Source: Alphaproteobacteria bacterium
Lineage (GTDB): Bacteria > Pseudomonadota > Alphaproteobacteria > Rhizobiales > Rhizobiaceae
Direction of reading: 5' to 3'
Assembly: GCA_024742485.1 (NCBI GenBank)
Contig: JANSYK010000001.1
Span: 62,001-126,000, forward strand
Length of the DNA: 64,000 bases
The notes under the pieces were generated by a model. The model saw only the letters and a list, made by a program, of their open reading frames with translations, had not been told where the DNA came from and ran no database searches. Below are positions 1 through 8,968 of the stretch, piece after piece. The position numbers were made by a program, and so were the translations under genes. Within the stretch, counting starts at the first letter, position 1. Each line of letters starts with the position of its first letter.

Positions 1-105
1 ACGCACCGCATGGCCGGCAGCATTCACGGGAGGATTGTCGATTGTAATGACGGCGATGCCACCGGCATCGTCCTTGAGGCACTCATAGGCAACAGCGTCA
101 GACAT
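1..105 (-). CDS. Enoyl-CoA hydratase / 3-hydroxyacyl-CoA dehydrogenase family protein, N-terminal fragment
   Basis: Only the first 35 codons lie in the window; the gene continues past the left edge. Reading leftward from the ATG at 105 the protein begins MSDAVAYECLKDDAGGIAVI and continues with TIDNPPVNA. The strand-strand-NPPVNA pattern is the classic start of the crotonase fold, as in enoyl-CoA hydratases and FadJ-type bifunctional enzymes. It is the last visible gene of a leftward operon that carries an acyl-CoA synthetase and an acyl-CoA dehydrogenase, so hydration of the enoyl-CoA product is the natural role. Whether it is a short hydratase or a fused hydratase/dehydrogenase cannot be seen. 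The crotonase assignment is fairly sure; the exact enzyme is not. Confidence 0.75.
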   Translation of the reverse strand, partial: MSDAVAYECLKDDAGGIAVITIDNPPVNAAGHAVR

Positions 106-199
106 GGGTATTCACCAGATATATGATTTCACCGGTTTGCCCGGTGATCGGGAGACAGGATCCGGCGCCAGTGACTGGCGCCGGAGTTTCGTAAAACGG
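105..199 (-). other. Tandem intercistronic hairpins downstream of livK
   Basis: The 94 bases between the livK stop and the next gene hold two perfect stem-loops. One has 11-bp arms (161-171 and 175-185, built on CCGGCGCCAG) around a 3-base loop. The other has 7-bp arms (TCACCGG at 129-135, CCGGTGA at 141-147) around a 5-base loop. Neither is followed by a T run in the direction of transcription, so they do not look like intrinsic terminators. Their place just after a binding-protein gene fits 3'-end stabilisation or attenuation, letting livK transcript outnumber downstream transcript. That role is inference; the stems are directly visible. Confidence 0.6.
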
Positions 200-1363
200 C
201 TATTTTTCGCCGACTGTTTTCCAGTTGTCGCCTTCAATGCGGGAAATGATGATCGCATTACCGCCCTGATGATCGTCAGGACCGTAATCGACCTGAACAC
301 CGGTGATTGAGTCGACAAAGTTCAGGCTTTCCATTCCCTTTTGGAAACTCTCGGCGGTCAAATCAGGACCGGCAGCTTCGAGGCCCTTGACCAGCGTTTC
401 AGCGCCGGAACGCCCGAGCAACGCGCCGGTTCCCGGGAACTCGCCATTCGCCGCCTGATAGTCTGCAATCCACTTTGCGACATAGGGGTCTTCAACCCGC
501 GTGGTCAGATCCGGCCATCCGGATGCGGCATAGAAACCATCGGCCGGTGTGCCCGGTACCTTGGCCACCGCCGTGTGAAACGAGGCCGATGCGCCAAGGA
601 AGTTGACGTCGTCCCATCCAAGCTTCTTCGCGGTGCCGAGCACGGTAATGGTCTGCCGGATACCCAGTGCCAGGGTGATGGTGTCACAGCCTTCCTCTTT
701 CAGCTTCGACAGCGACCCGACAAAGTCGAGTTCATCGCCCTTGTGGGTCGTTTCAGCTTTGTACTCCAGACCAAATTGCTCTGCAGCGGCTTTGGATCCT
801 TCCTGAACTTCAATGCCGAAATCATTCGGAATGAACATGGCGCAGATGACTTTCGCACCTTCATTTTCCTTCAGATAGTCGATGCCGGCCAGGATCTGGT
901 CGTAATAGGACGAAAAGCCCGCATATTTGTAGGGCGCAGGCGGATCGACCATCTGGCGCGCGGCGGAAAGAGGCGCAATATTGGCCACGTTCTTGCGATC
1001 CAGCAGTGGAAAGCTGGCAATATTCATGGGTGTGCCGAGCGAAAGAAGCATTGCAAAGACCTGATCGGAATTGACCAGCTTGTTGATGTTCTGCATCGCC
1101 TTGGGCATAGCATAACCATGGTCTTCGGCGATAAGCCTGATCTTGCGTCCATGCACGCCGCCTGCCGCATTGACTTCCTCGAAATACTGGTTGGCGGCCG
1201 TGATCGCCGACGTCGAAAATGCTGCGAAGATGCCAGACAGATCAACGTTGGAACCGATCAGTATTTCGGTGTCGGTAACGCCCTGAGTCTGCGCCTGTGG
1301 CGCCGACAGCATGGCAGCCGACATGGCGAGCGCCAGAGTCATCGTTTTTATTGTATTTTTCAT
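200..1363 (-). CDS. livK: Branched-chain amino-acid-type (LivK family) ABC transporter periplasmic binding protein
   Basis: A 387-residue periplasmic receptor of the leucine/isoleucine/valine-binding superfamily. The start at 1363 is preferred over an in-frame upstream ATG at 1399 because an excellent AAAGGAGGAAG ribosome site lies just before it, and the protein then begins with a clean signal peptide (MKNTIKTMTLALAMSAAMLS, cleavage after about residue 24, AQA). The mature protein opens with VTDTEILIGSNVDLSG, the typical first strand of the family, and contains AANQYFEEVNAAGGVHGRKI, the usual helix-loop that follows. It is co-oriented with livHMGF, with an acyl-CoA synthetase gene between, so the ligand may be an acid that is later CoA-activated rather than an amino acid. 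Family sure, ligand unknown. Confidence 0.9.
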   Translation of the reverse strand: MKNTIKTMTLALAMSAAMLSAPQAQTQGVTDTEILIGSNVDLSGIFAAFSTSAITAANQYFEEVNAAGGVHGRKIRLIAEDHGYAMPKAMQNINKLVNSDQVFAMLLSLGTPMNIASFPLLDRKNVANIAPLSAARQMVDPPAPYKYAGFSSYYDQILAGIDYLKENEGAKVICAMFIPNDFGIEVQEGSKAAAEQFGLEYKAETTHKGDELDFVGSLSKLKEEGCDTITLALGIRQTITVLGTAKKLGWDDVNFLGASASFHTAVAKVPGTPADGFYAASGWPDLTTRVEDPYVAKWIADYQAANGEFPGTGALLGRSGAETLVKGLEAAGPDLTAESFQKGMESLNFVDSITGVQVDYGPDDHQGGNAIIISRIEGDNWKTVGEK

Positions 1364-1400
1364 GCCTTCCTCCTTTGGGGCAACAATGGTTTTCACCACA

Positions 1401-3287
1401 TTAGTCGTACATTTGGTCTATGAGCGCTTTGTGTTTTTCTTCCACGAAACTGCGCTTGAGTTTCATGGTTGCGGTTAACTCGTCATCTTCAGCTGTCAAT
1501 AGAACATCGATCAGGCGAAAGGCCTTGATCTGTTCCACCCGCGAAAACTCGCTGTTGACTGTATCGACAACCTCGCTGATCAATTCCTGCACTTCAGGCG
1601 CTGCGCACAGGGAGGCGAAATCACCAAACGGAATTCGTCCATCCTGGGCAAACTTCTCGACGTTTTCCTGATCGATCATGATCAGGCAAACGAGATATTT
1701 TCGCTTGTCGCCAACGATGACAGCGTCAGAAATATAGGGCGAGAACTTCAGTTTGTTTTCGATCTCTGCCGGTGTGATGTTCTTGCCGCCCGCCGTGATG
1801 ATGATATCCTTGAGGCGGCCAGTGATTTTCAGATATCCGGAGTTGTCGATCAGTCCGACATCTCCCGTTCTCAACCAACCATCCTGGATTGCTTCTTCCG
1901 TCTTTTCAGGTTGCTTCCAGTAGCCCTGGAACACATTGGGCGCCTTGTACTGGATTTCATTGCCGTCGCTGATGCGAAGTTGCCCTCCGGGAACCACGCG
2001 ACCAACAGTTCCGACCTTGTTGTGACCGATGATGTTGAGCGAGATGATTCCCGCACTCTCGCTCATGCCGTAACCCTCGAAAAGGTCAATGCCGATCGCC
2101 TTGTACCAGGTCAACAGCTCCGGCGAGATTGGCGCGGCACCGGTTGTGCCGCGCCGCAGCCGGTCGAGGCCGATCATGCGCCGAATGTTCTTCAGCACCA
2201 TCATGTCCCAGATACGGTAGCGAAGCCGGGTGAGGGCAGGAACAGCCCGGCCTTCCTCCTGGTATTGTGCCACTGCCATTCCCGCGGCAAGCGCCCTTTG
2301 ATAGGCCCATCTGCCAAATGGCGTGGAGTCGCCGACCATGATGGATATTCTCGAATAGATTTTTTCCCAGACCCTCGGAACGGCCGTGAAGATGTGCGGA
2401 CTTACCTCCTGGACATTATCAAACACCGTCTCCGGGCTTTCGGCGAAATTGACGATGGATTTGGCCGAGATCGGACTGAAAACCGAAATAAAGCGCTCCA
2501 GAATATGACACAGCGGCAGAAAACACACCTGTTCGTCCGTCGAATAGGCCGGCAATGTGACAACGCCGGCGGATAGGGAGAACATGATGTTGCGATGTGA
2601 AATCATCGCGCCTTTCGGCTGGCCGGTTGTACCGGATGTGTATACCAGTATGGCTGTTTCATCCGGTTTCGACTTGGCAATTTCCGTTTCGAACAGGCTC
2701 GGGTTCTGCTTTTCATGCACCCGGCCGAGATCATAGAGCTCCTCGAGGAACATGACCTGGTCATCGTGAAAATCGTAAAGGCCCTCCCGCTCATAGACGA
2801 TGACCTTTGCAAGGTCAGGCATGGCTTCGCGGATGGTGAGAAACTTGTCGAGCTGCTCGTCATTTTCCACGAACAGGATCCGGCTGCCTGAATCATTGAC
2901 CAGAAAGGCCAGTTGCTTGGCTGAATCGGTCGTATAGACCCCTGATGTAATTCCGCCCATGCATTGCACGGCAAGATCCGTATAGACCCACTCCTTGCTG
3001 TCTTCCGACAAGACCGAGACAACGTCTCCCCGTTGCAATCCGAGCGCTGCCAGCCCATGGCCGATCAATCTGGCGTGCTCATGAAAATCGCGCCAGGAAT
3101 AGGACAGCCAGATGCCGTAATCCTTTTCCCGGTGGGCGGTTCGCTCACCCAGTTCCTTGCAGCGCTGCAGGAACAACTTTGGCAGCGTATCGCATCCATC
3201 CAGAAAATACGGTCCATTATCCAGATCGGCATTCAGGCTGATCCCGTTGATCACCTGTTGAGGCGGAATTTTCTCCATATTACCCAT
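1401..3287 (-). CDS. Long-chain acyl-CoA synthetase (AMP-forming)
   Basis: A 628-residue adenylate-forming enzyme that would convert a carboxylic acid, ATP and CoA to acyl-CoA. The P-loop-like motif YTSGTTGQPKGA is near residues 216-227, followed by GYGMSE (substrate/AMP site) and the WLRTGD and GRLKDIIITAGGKNI hinge motifs typical of the long-chain (FadD15/ACSBG-like) group. The start at 3287 is chosen because GGGAGGA stands 6-7 bases upstream; an ATG 18 codons earlier has no such site and would overlap livF. The gene is placed inside the liv transport operon, between livF (26-bp gap) and livK (37-bp gap). This placement argues that it activates the imported substrate. Substrate chain length or aromaticity cannot be read from the sequence. 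Confidence 0.9.
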   Translation of the reverse strand: MGNMEKIPPQQVINGISLNADLDNGPYFLDGCDTLPKLFLQRCKELGERTAHREKDYGIWLSYSWRDFHEHARLIGHGLAALGLQRGDVVSVLSEDSKEWVYTDLAVQCMGGITSGVYTTDSAKQLAFLVNDSGSRILFVENDEQLDKFLTIREAMPDLAKVIVYEREGLYDFHDDQVMFLEELYDLGRVHEKQNPSLFETEIAKSKPDETAILVYTSGTTGQPKGAMISHRNIMFSLSAGVVTLPAYSTDEQVCFLPLCHILERFISVFSPISAKSIVNFAESPETVFDNVQEVSPHIFTAVPRVWEKIYSRISIMVGDSTPFGRWAYQRALAAGMAVAQYQEEGRAVPALTRLRYRIWDMMVLKNIRRMIGLDRLRRGTTGAAPISPELLTWYKAIGIDLFEGYGMSESAGIISLNIIGHNKVGTVGRVVPGGQLRISDGNEIQYKAPNVFQGYWKQPEKTEEAIQDGWLRTGDVGLIDNSGYLKITGRLKDIIITAGGKNITPAEIENKLKFSPYISDAVIVGDKRKYLVCLIMIDQENVEKFAQDGRIPFGDFASLCAAPEVQELISEVVDTVNSEFSRVEQIKAFRLIDVLLTAEDDELTATMKLKRSFVEEKHKALIDQMYD

Positions 3288-3313
3288 GTAGAGTCCTCCC
3301 TTGACCGTCTGAC

Positions 3314-4099
3314 CTAGCGCCAGGTCTTGCGTTGTTTCCAACGCCGCTGGCCGCGTTGTGTTTCCTGCTGCACGCCGAGATAGAACTCCTGAACGTCCTT
3401 GGACTGCTGGAGCTTCCCGGCTTCACCGCTCATGACAATGCGTCCCAGTTCAAGGACATAACCGTAATGAGCAACGTCAAGCGCGACCTTTGCATTCTGT
3501 TCAACCAACATCATCGTAACATTCTGCTCGCGGTTCAATCGCCGAATGATGGTGAAAATCTCTTTTATCAGCAGCGGGCTCAAACCCAGGCTGGGTTCAT
3601 CAAGCAACATGATCCGGGGTTTGGCCATCAGGCCGCGACCAATCGCCAACATCTGTTGCTGCCCGCCAGACAGAGTCCCGGCTTCCTGGCTCCTGCGCTC
3701 CTCGAGGATAGGAAAATATTCATAGACGAGCTTCAGGTCAGACGCGACTTCCGCCCGGTTGGTACGGGTATAGGCGCCCATTTTCAGATTGTCTTCCACC
3801 GACAAGATGGGGAAAATCTCACGTCCCTCCGGCACGTGAACCATGCCCTGGTTGACGATGCTGTCCGGCGATGAGCCCTGAATGGCGCTACCGCTCAAGC
3901 TGACGGTTCCCTTCTCGGGATCCATCACACCGGAGATGGTCTTCAGCAAAGTGGTTTTCCCGGCTCCATTTGCCCCCAACACCGTTACGATCTGACCCTG
4001 ATTGACCTCAAGGCTGACACCACGAATGGCCATGATCGGACCGTAATAGCTTTCCAGATTGTCCACTTTGAGGAGCGGATTCGTGCCATTCGTACTCAT
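3314..4099 (-). CDS. livF: LivF-type ABC transporter ATP-binding protein
   Basis: A 261-residue ATPase of the branched-chain amino acid importer group. Walker A is GANGAGKTT at residues 42-50, the ABC signature is LSGGQQQMLAIGRGLM, and Walker B reads IMLLDEPSLGLSPL, the last being typical of LivF. It would form the heterodimer with LivG on the cytoplasmic side of LivH/LivM. Its ATG overlaps the livG stop as ATGA (4096-4099), indicating translational coupling. The C-terminal tail is rich in Arg, Lys and Gln (QRGQRRWKQRKTWR), slightly longer than usual. Confidence 0.95.
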   Translation of the reverse strand: MSTNGTNPLLKVDNLESYYGPIMAIRGVSLEVNQGQIVTVLGANGAGKTTLLKTISGVMDPEKGTVSLSGSAIQGSSPDSIVNQGMVHVPEGREIFPILSVEDNLKMGAYTRTNRAEVASDLKLVYEYFPILEERRSQEAGTLSGGQQQMLAIGRGLMAKPRIMLLDEPSLGLSPLLIKEIFTIIRRLNREQNVTMMLVEQNAKVALDVAHYGYVLELGRIVMSGEAGKLQQSKDVQEFYLGVQQETQRGQRRWKQRKTWR

Positions 4100-4884
4100 G
4101 CCGCCTCACCATCTTCGGGGCTGTCGCTGGACCCGATATAGGCCTCGATGACCGCCGGATCGTTTTGTACCTCCTGCGGTGTCCCGATAGACAGCATACG
4201 GCCATCGGCAAGCGCCATGACCCGATCGGATACGGAACTGACAAGATGCATGTCGTGCTCGACCATCAGGACGGTAATGCCCATGACCCGTTTGATGTCT
4301 TCGATCCAGAAAGCAACGTCCTGTGTTTCTTCCACGGAAAGGCCCGAGGCAGGTTCGTCAAGAAGCAGCAGATTGGGTTGGATGGCCAGCGCCCGCCCCA
4401 TTTCGACCACCTTGCGGACACCATAGGGCAAGCCGCCAATCATCTTGTCCCGATACGCCTGCAGGTCAAGAAAATCGATGACCTGCTCGACCGCCTCGCG
4501 GTGTCTGCGTTCTTGCTCGCGAACCGATGGCAGGAACAGCGCCTCGGACAGGAAATTGGTCCGACTATGGGTGTGTCGTCCAACCAGCAGATTCTGCAAC
4601 ACCGAGGCCTGTTCGAACAATTCGATATTCTGAAATGTTCGGGCAATCCCCAGCCGCGGAATGTCGTGCGCCTGGTGATCGAGAATGCTTTGTCCCTTGA
4701 AGTGGATGTCCCCCTGGGCCGGCGTATAGAAACGCGAAATCATGTTGAAGATGGTTGATTTTCCAGCGCCGTTGGGCCCCACCAGTGCAAACACTTCGCC
4801 TTCCTCGACACTGAAGGAAACATCATTGACGGCAACCAGTCCGCCGAACCGTAGGGTCACATTGCGCAGTTCAAGCAAATTCAT
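4096..4884 (-). CDS. livG: LivG-type ABC transporter ATP-binding protein
   Basis: A 262-residue ATPase, partner of LivF. Starting at 4884 gives MNLLELRNVTLRFGG, the standard LivG opening, and makes an ATGA overlap with the livM stop; a longer reading from 4980 would run 32 codons back into livM and is rejected. Walker A GPNGAGKST lies near residues 36-44. The signature is degenerate, LPYGVRKVVEMGRAL, as usual for LivG, and Walker B is LLLLDEPASGLS. The middle helical part, HTHSRTNFLSEALFLPSVREQERRH, is the family-specific arm between Walker A and the signature. Confidence 0.95.
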   Translation of the reverse strand: MNLLELRNVTLRFGGLVAVNDVSFSVEEGEVFALVGPNGAGKSTIFNMISRFYTPAQGDIHFKGQSILDHQAHDIPRLGIARTFQNIELFEQASVLQNLLVGRHTHSRTNFLSEALFLPSVREQERRHREAVEQVIDFLDLQAYRDKMIGGLPYGVRKVVEMGRALAIQPNLLLLDEPASGLSVEETQDVAFWIEDIKRVMGITVLMVEHDMHLVSSVSDRVMALADGRMLSIGTPQEVQNDPAVIEAYIGSSDSPEDGEAA

Positions 4885-5981
4885 CGGCTGCGCTCCGTCT
4901 TCAGATAGCTCTTCTGCCGGCGGAACATGTCCTTGCGATAGAAGGGAAACAGCTCGAAATAGGTTCTGATCTTGACCCAACGGCCATAGATTCCCATCGG
5001 TTCAAAAAGGATGAACCCGATCAGGATCGCCCCGAACACTCCATTTTCAATTCCCGGAACGGTTACGGAGCTCATGCCGAGAGCGCTCGTCACGCTGTCA
5101 CGGGTGACCGAAATCAGCAATGGCAGGAAGACCACAACCATGGCGCCGAAGAACGCACCGTGAATGGTGCCCAGTCCGCCGATGACGATCATCAGAAGCA
5201 ACGTTATGGACATGATCAGGTTGAACGTTTCATTGGTGAATATCGTCGCGAAATGTCCCATCAGCGCGCCACCAAGGCCCGTAATGAAGCAGGAAATCGC
5301 AAATGCGATCATTTTGGTGCGGGCGACGTTCACACCCATCGCCCTTGCGGACACTTCCGAGTCCCGGACGGCGGCGAAGGCCCGCCCGGTTGGTGAGCGA
5401 AGAAGGTTACGATAGATGAGCACCACCGCTAGCGTGATCAGCAGCACCAGCCAATAGAGTTCATTTGGATTGCCATACCGGTTGATGACATATCCGAAGA
5501 CTTCAATATCCGGTGCAAAGAGCCCGGCAACACCGCCGGTGATAGGTTCGAGCATCACAATCAGATCATCGGCCAGAACGGATATGGCAAGGGTCGCAAT
5601 GGCAAGATAGATCCCGTGCAGTCGTGTTGTCGGCATGGCGATTAGCGCGCCGGCTAGGGCGGCGGTCAGGCCCGAAAGCGGAAAGGAGAGCAGGAATGGC
5701 AGGGAAAAGTACTGCTGGTAGAGAACATTGGAATAAGCGCCAATCGCCATGAATGCGGCGTGACCCAGGCTTGCCTGGCCGGTTTGACCGACAAGCAGCA
5801 TCAGGCCCATACCGCAAATCGCCCAGATGAGAACCAGCGTGGCCTCGCCGATCAGAAAATCATTGATGAAGAACGGCAGCAGAACCGCGACTGTGAGCAA
5901 CAGCAAATACCAGAAAGCCTGCGCATTGTGTTTGAACAGCCTGATATCCGCATCGTATGAGGTTTTGAACACATAGCGCAT
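4881..5981 (-). CDS. livM: LivM-type ABC transporter permease
   Basis: A 366-residue inner-membrane permease with about eight to ten hydrophobic helices. Hallmarks are the N-terminal GLMLLVGQTGQASLGHAAFMAIGAYS segment and the cytoplasmic coupling loop GRAFAAVRDSEVSARAMGVNVARTKMIAFAIS, both characteristic of LivM. The N-terminus carries about 20 extra cytoplasmic residues before the first helix, and the C-terminus ends in a basic tail. The gene starts 9 bases after livH and overlaps livG by ATGA, so the four transport genes form a tight unit. Confidence 0.95.
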   Translation of the reverse strand: MRYVFKTSYDADIRLFKHNAQAFWYLLLLTVAVLLPFFINDFLIGEATLVLIWAICGMGLMLLVGQTGQASLGHAAFMAIGAYSNVLYQQYFSLPFLLSFPLSGLTAALAGALIAMPTTRLHGIYLAIATLAISVLADDLIVMLEPITGGVAGLFAPDIEVFGYVINRYGNPNELYWLVLLITLAVVLIYRNLLRSPTGRAFAAVRDSEVSARAMGVNVARTKMIAFAISCFITGLGGALMGHFATIFTNETFNLIMSITLLLMIVIGGLGTIHGAFFGAMVVVFLPLLISVTRDSVTSALGMSSVTVPGIENGVFGAILIGFILFEPMGIYGRWVKIRTYFELFPFYRKDMFRRQKSYLKTERSR

Positions 5982-5990
5982 GTTTGCCCC

Positions 5991-6866
5991 TCACACTTTC
6001 TTGGTCTGGATTTGCGACAGAATGCCGTGGGGACGCACGATCAGCATCACCACAAGAAGCAGATAGGGCGCGATCTGCGAATAGCCCGCCGGAAGATAAC
6101 GGGCCGCAAACGGTTCGATCAATCCAACGACAAGACCACCCAGAAGTGCGCCCGGAAGACTGCCGAAACCGCCGATAACGGCGGCGGCAAAAGCCTTGAT
6201 ACCCAACAATCCTGCGGTCGGATCGATCGTCCCTTTGGATGCGAACAGGATCCCGGCAATGGCGGCCACGATGCCTGCCAGCGCCCAGATCAGGGAGTGG
6301 ATGCGTTTGACGGGGATACCCATATAATATGCTGCAAGCTGGTTCTGCGAAGCGGCTTGCATGGCAACCCCAAGCTTGGTGCGAATGAAAAAGAGATAGA
6401 GCAGAATTGTCAGGATCACCGTGACAACGATGATTACGACCTCGTCCATTCCCAGAACCAAGCCGCCAAATCGGACATCGACACCGGCAATCGGCGATTC
6501 AAGCGCCTGCGGCTCGTGGCCCCATATGGCGCCGGCAATGAACCGGATGACGAAGCCGAGAGCGATGGTCAGGATGACCATGGCGACCTGAGACTGCCCG
6601 AACATCCGCCGGAGGACCACAAGGTCCAACAGGTAGCCAAGTATGCCCATGAGGCCGATCGCAAGGATAACCGAGATCCAGAAGGGCAGCCCGATATAGT
6701 CGGTGTTGGTGAATCCAAGAGTGATGAACGCGCCGAGCATCATGAAGTCGCCCTGGGCGAAATTCACCGCTTCGGTGGCTTTGTAAATCAGCACGAAACC
6801 CAAAGCGATCAGGCCGTATACACAGCCATTGGCGAGCCCACTGACGATTAATTGCAGAATATCCAC
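5991..6866 (-). CDS. livH: LivH-type ABC transporter permease
   Basis: A 291-residue integral membrane permease. It opens MDILQLIVSGLANGCVYGLI, and the GFVLIYKATEAVNFAQGDFMMLGAF segment is the LivH signature region. The coupling loop RTKLGVAMQAASQNQLAAYYMGIPVKRIHSLIW is well conserved. It is the first of four contiguous transport genes. The 82-bp gap to the upstream reductase gene is the widest gap in the visible operon apart from the livK 3' gap. It holds a small AACCG-AA-CGGTT inverted repeat (6897-6908), so an internal promoter is possible but unproven. Confidence 0.95.
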   Translation of the reverse strand: MDILQLIVSGLANGCVYGLIALGFVLIYKATEAVNFAQGDFMMLGAFITLGFTNTDYIGLPFWISVILAIGLMGILGYLLDLVVLRRMFGQSQVAMVILTIALGFVIRFIAGAIWGHEPQALESPIAGVDVRFGGLVLGMDEVVIIVVTVILTILLYLFFIRTKLGVAMQAASQNQLAAYYMGIPVKRIHSLIWALAGIVAAIAGILFASKGTIDPTAGLLGIKAFAAAVIGGFGSLPGALLGGLVVGLIEPFAARYLPAGYSQIAPYLLLVVMLIVRPHGILSQIQTKKV

Positions 6867-6948
6867 CGAGGCGGTCCTCCCAGACCCGTTTGTCTCAACC
6901 GAACGGTTTGCCCGCTTCTGTTGAGCGCGTTTGTTCCCCCACTACAAC

Positions 6949-7986
6949 CTATGGGATCAGCATCACCTTTCCGTTCGGGGAACGCAAGGCATCTGCCAGA
7001 TGCGACATCGCGTCACCGAGGCGCACGGTTTCCGCCACTTCTGTCTGCCACGCGCCCGTCACAAAGCGTTTCTGCACTTCGCCAATGGTTCGCATCTGTT
7101 CCTCCGGGGCTGTGCTCATGAACCATCGGGTCAGCCAGAAACCTTCGATTTGCTTTTGCATGAAGATCAACTGCCCCATTTCCTTCAGCGCCGGAGGTTC
7201 CGGATCAAGGATGCCGTAGACCACCCACCGTGCCCGATTGGGCATCATGGCGAATACATCGGCCGACATCTGGTTGGCGACTGCATCCAGCATTACACGC
7301 GGTTTTTCGGCCTGAATGATCTGTTTCATTTGTGTTGCGAAATCCGATGCCGTGCAATCGAGTACGTGTTTGGCACCGAGGTCTTTCAAATGCTGGGCCT
7401 GTGCTTCATTCCGAATGATTGCGATGGGTGCAATGTCATTGTCCCGGCCAAGCGCCGTCATCAATTTGCAGAGCTGACTATTGGCAGCCGTCATGATGAA
7501 ACTCTTGGAACCAGTAGAGCCCACAATGTCGAACATGGCCATGGCGGTTAGTGGGTTGACTACATGTCCTGCAGCGTCTTCGTCCCGCATGTCGTCACGG
7601 ACGGGAATGCAGGTGGCCGCATCGGTCAGGGCATATTCCGACCAGGCGCCCGACCCGTTTTCACCGACCGTAAAGGCGACGCGTTTTCCAACAAGCGATT
7701 CCGCATGCGCGCCGTTTCCTGCGACGACCTCTCCGACACCCTCAAATCCAGCGGGTGCACCTTTCTCTCGTGGTTTCCCATATTCGCCCTTGATGAAATG
7801 CAGATCCGACGGATTGATGGAGGCCATTCTCATCTTGACCAGCACCTGACCATCAGCCGGTTCCGGTGTCGGCAGGGTCGTGGCCTCGATGTATCGATCC
7901 AGTCGATCGATTTGCGGTCCTTCCGAAGTTCCCGAATAACCGTCATGTTTTTGCACCAGGGCGAACATTTCACGGGGTACGGTCAT
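6949..7986 (-). CDS. MDR-superfamily zinc-independent dehydrogenase (enoyl reductase/quinone oxidoreductase-like)
   Basis: A 345-residue member of the medium-chain dehydrogenase/reductase superfamily. The GroES-like N-terminal half carries PSDLHFIKGEYGKPREKGAPAGFEGVGEVV, and a Rossmann half follows (SFIMTAANSQLCKLMTALGRDNDIAPIAIIRN). The cysteine and histidine ligands of zinc-dependent alcohol dehydrogenases are absent, which points to the quinone reductase/2-enoyl reductase branch. The glycine-rich nucleotide loop is unusually degenerate: a TAANSQLCK stretch stands where GAAGGVG is expected. The ATG overlaps the stop of the preceding MDR gene. It is probably a redox step in the acid-degradation operon; the substrate is unknown. 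Confidence 0.8.
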   Translation of the reverse strand: MTVPREMFALVQKHDGYSGTSEGPQIDRLDRYIEATTLPTPEPADGQVLVKMRMASINPSDLHFIKGEYGKPREKGAPAGFEGVGEVVAGNGAHAESLVGKRVAFTVGENGSGAWSEYALTDAATCIPVRDDMRDEDAAGHVVNPLTAMAMFDIVGSTGSKSFIMTAANSQLCKLMTALGRDNDIAPIAIIRNEAQAQHLKDLGAKHVLDCTASDFATQMKQIIQAEKPRVMLDAVANQMSADVFAMMPNRARWVVYGILDPEPPALKEMGQLIFMQKQIEGFWLTRWFMSTAPEEQMRTIGEVQKRFVTGAWQTEVAETVRLGDAMSHLADALRSPNGKVMLIP

Positions 7987-8966
7987 TTTGACACCTCTTC
8001 GGGAACAAGGATGAGTTTTCCGGCCGCACCCCGCGCCATGATGCGTTCCAGCACTTGAGGGGCCTGGGGCAGGGGGTAGTGCCCTTCGATATGCGGTTTG
8101 ATCTTGCCTTCGGCGTACCAGCCCATCAGTTCGTTCACATTGGCGGCATAAAGCTCCGGCTCATGCTGGGTGAACGATCCCCAGAAGACACCGACCACGG
8201 AAAACTCCTTGACCAACGCGAGGTTCACCGGAAACTCCGGAATACGCCCGGAGGCAAAACCGATCACCAACAGCCTGCCGCCCCGGGCCATGGCACGACA
8301 TCCTGAATCGAAGGCATCTCCGCCAACCGGATCGAACAGAACATCCACACCCCTGTTGCCTGTGAGGCGCTTTAGATCTCCCTTGAGGTCATCATAGCCG
8401 ATGACCTCATCGGCGCCGGCAGCCTGCGCAATGGCCCGCTTCTGCGGGCTGGACGCAACGGCGATCACGCGTGCTCCGAATATCTTGCTGATCTGGATGG
8501 CCGCAATTCCGGTGGATCCGGCTGCACCGAGAACGCAGATTGTCTCCCCGGCCTTCAATTGGGCGCGCTGCTTCAGCGCATGGTGGGATGTGCCGTAAGC
8601 GCACATCATCGCGCAGGCATCAGCACCGTCCACCTCCTGTGGCAGCGCAAAAATCGAACGCACCGGCAACGCAATCTTCTCGGCATAGGCACCCAGCATT
8701 CCGAGGCCGGCGACCCGGTCACCCACCGTAAAGTTGCTCACATCCGGACCGATTGCCTCGACGGTTCCTACGACTTCCATTCCGGGTACAAACGGTGTCG
8801 GCGGTTTCATCTGGTACTGGCCCTGAACAAGCAGCCCATCGGGATAGTTTACACCAATTGCTTCAGTGCGAATGACCACCATGCCTTTGCCTGCCTCCGG
8901 ATCAGGGGTTTCGGCATAGTCCAGTTTGGATAGCGGTCCGTATTCCCGGCAGATCACGGCTTTCAT
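7983..8966 (-). CDS. NADPH:quinone oxidoreductase family protein (MDR superfamily)
   Basis: A 327-residue protein beginning MKAVICREYGPLSKLDYAET, the standard quinone oxidoreductase opening. The MDR fold motifs are complete: GVNYPDGLLVQGQYQMKPPTPFVPGMEVVG in the catalytic half and VLGAAGSTGIAAIQISKIFGARVIAVASS in the NADP-binding half. No zinc ligands are present. It is therefore a typical ETR/QOR enzyme, unlike its operon neighbour, whose nucleotide loop is degenerate. It follows the acyl-CoA dehydrogenase gene by 2 bases. It may act on an alpha,beta-unsaturated CoA or ketone intermediate; that part is inference. Confidence 0.88.
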   Translation of the reverse strand: MKAVICREYGPLSKLDYAETPDPEAGKGMVVIRTEAIGVNYPDGLLVQGQYQMKPPTPFVPGMEVVGTVEAIGPDVSNFTVGDRVAGLGMLGAYAEKIALPVRSIFALPQEVDGADACAMMCAYGTSHHALKQRAQLKAGETICVLGAAGSTGIAAIQISKIFGARVIAVASSPQKRAIAQAAGADEVIGYDDLKGDLKRLTGNRGVDVLFDPVGGDAFDSGCRAMARGGRLLVIGFASGRIPEFPVNLALVKEFSVVGVFWGSFTQHEPELYAANVNELMGWYAEGKIKPHIEGHYPLPQAPQVLERIMARGAAGKLILVPEEVSK

Positions 8967-8968
8967 GG

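Noticed and set aside
341-1423. A 360-codon open frame on the plus strand opposite livK
   Set aside because: It is antisense to a gene with clear domains, a signal peptide and a strong ribosome site; its translation is low-complexity in Arg/Gly/Cys and matches no family.
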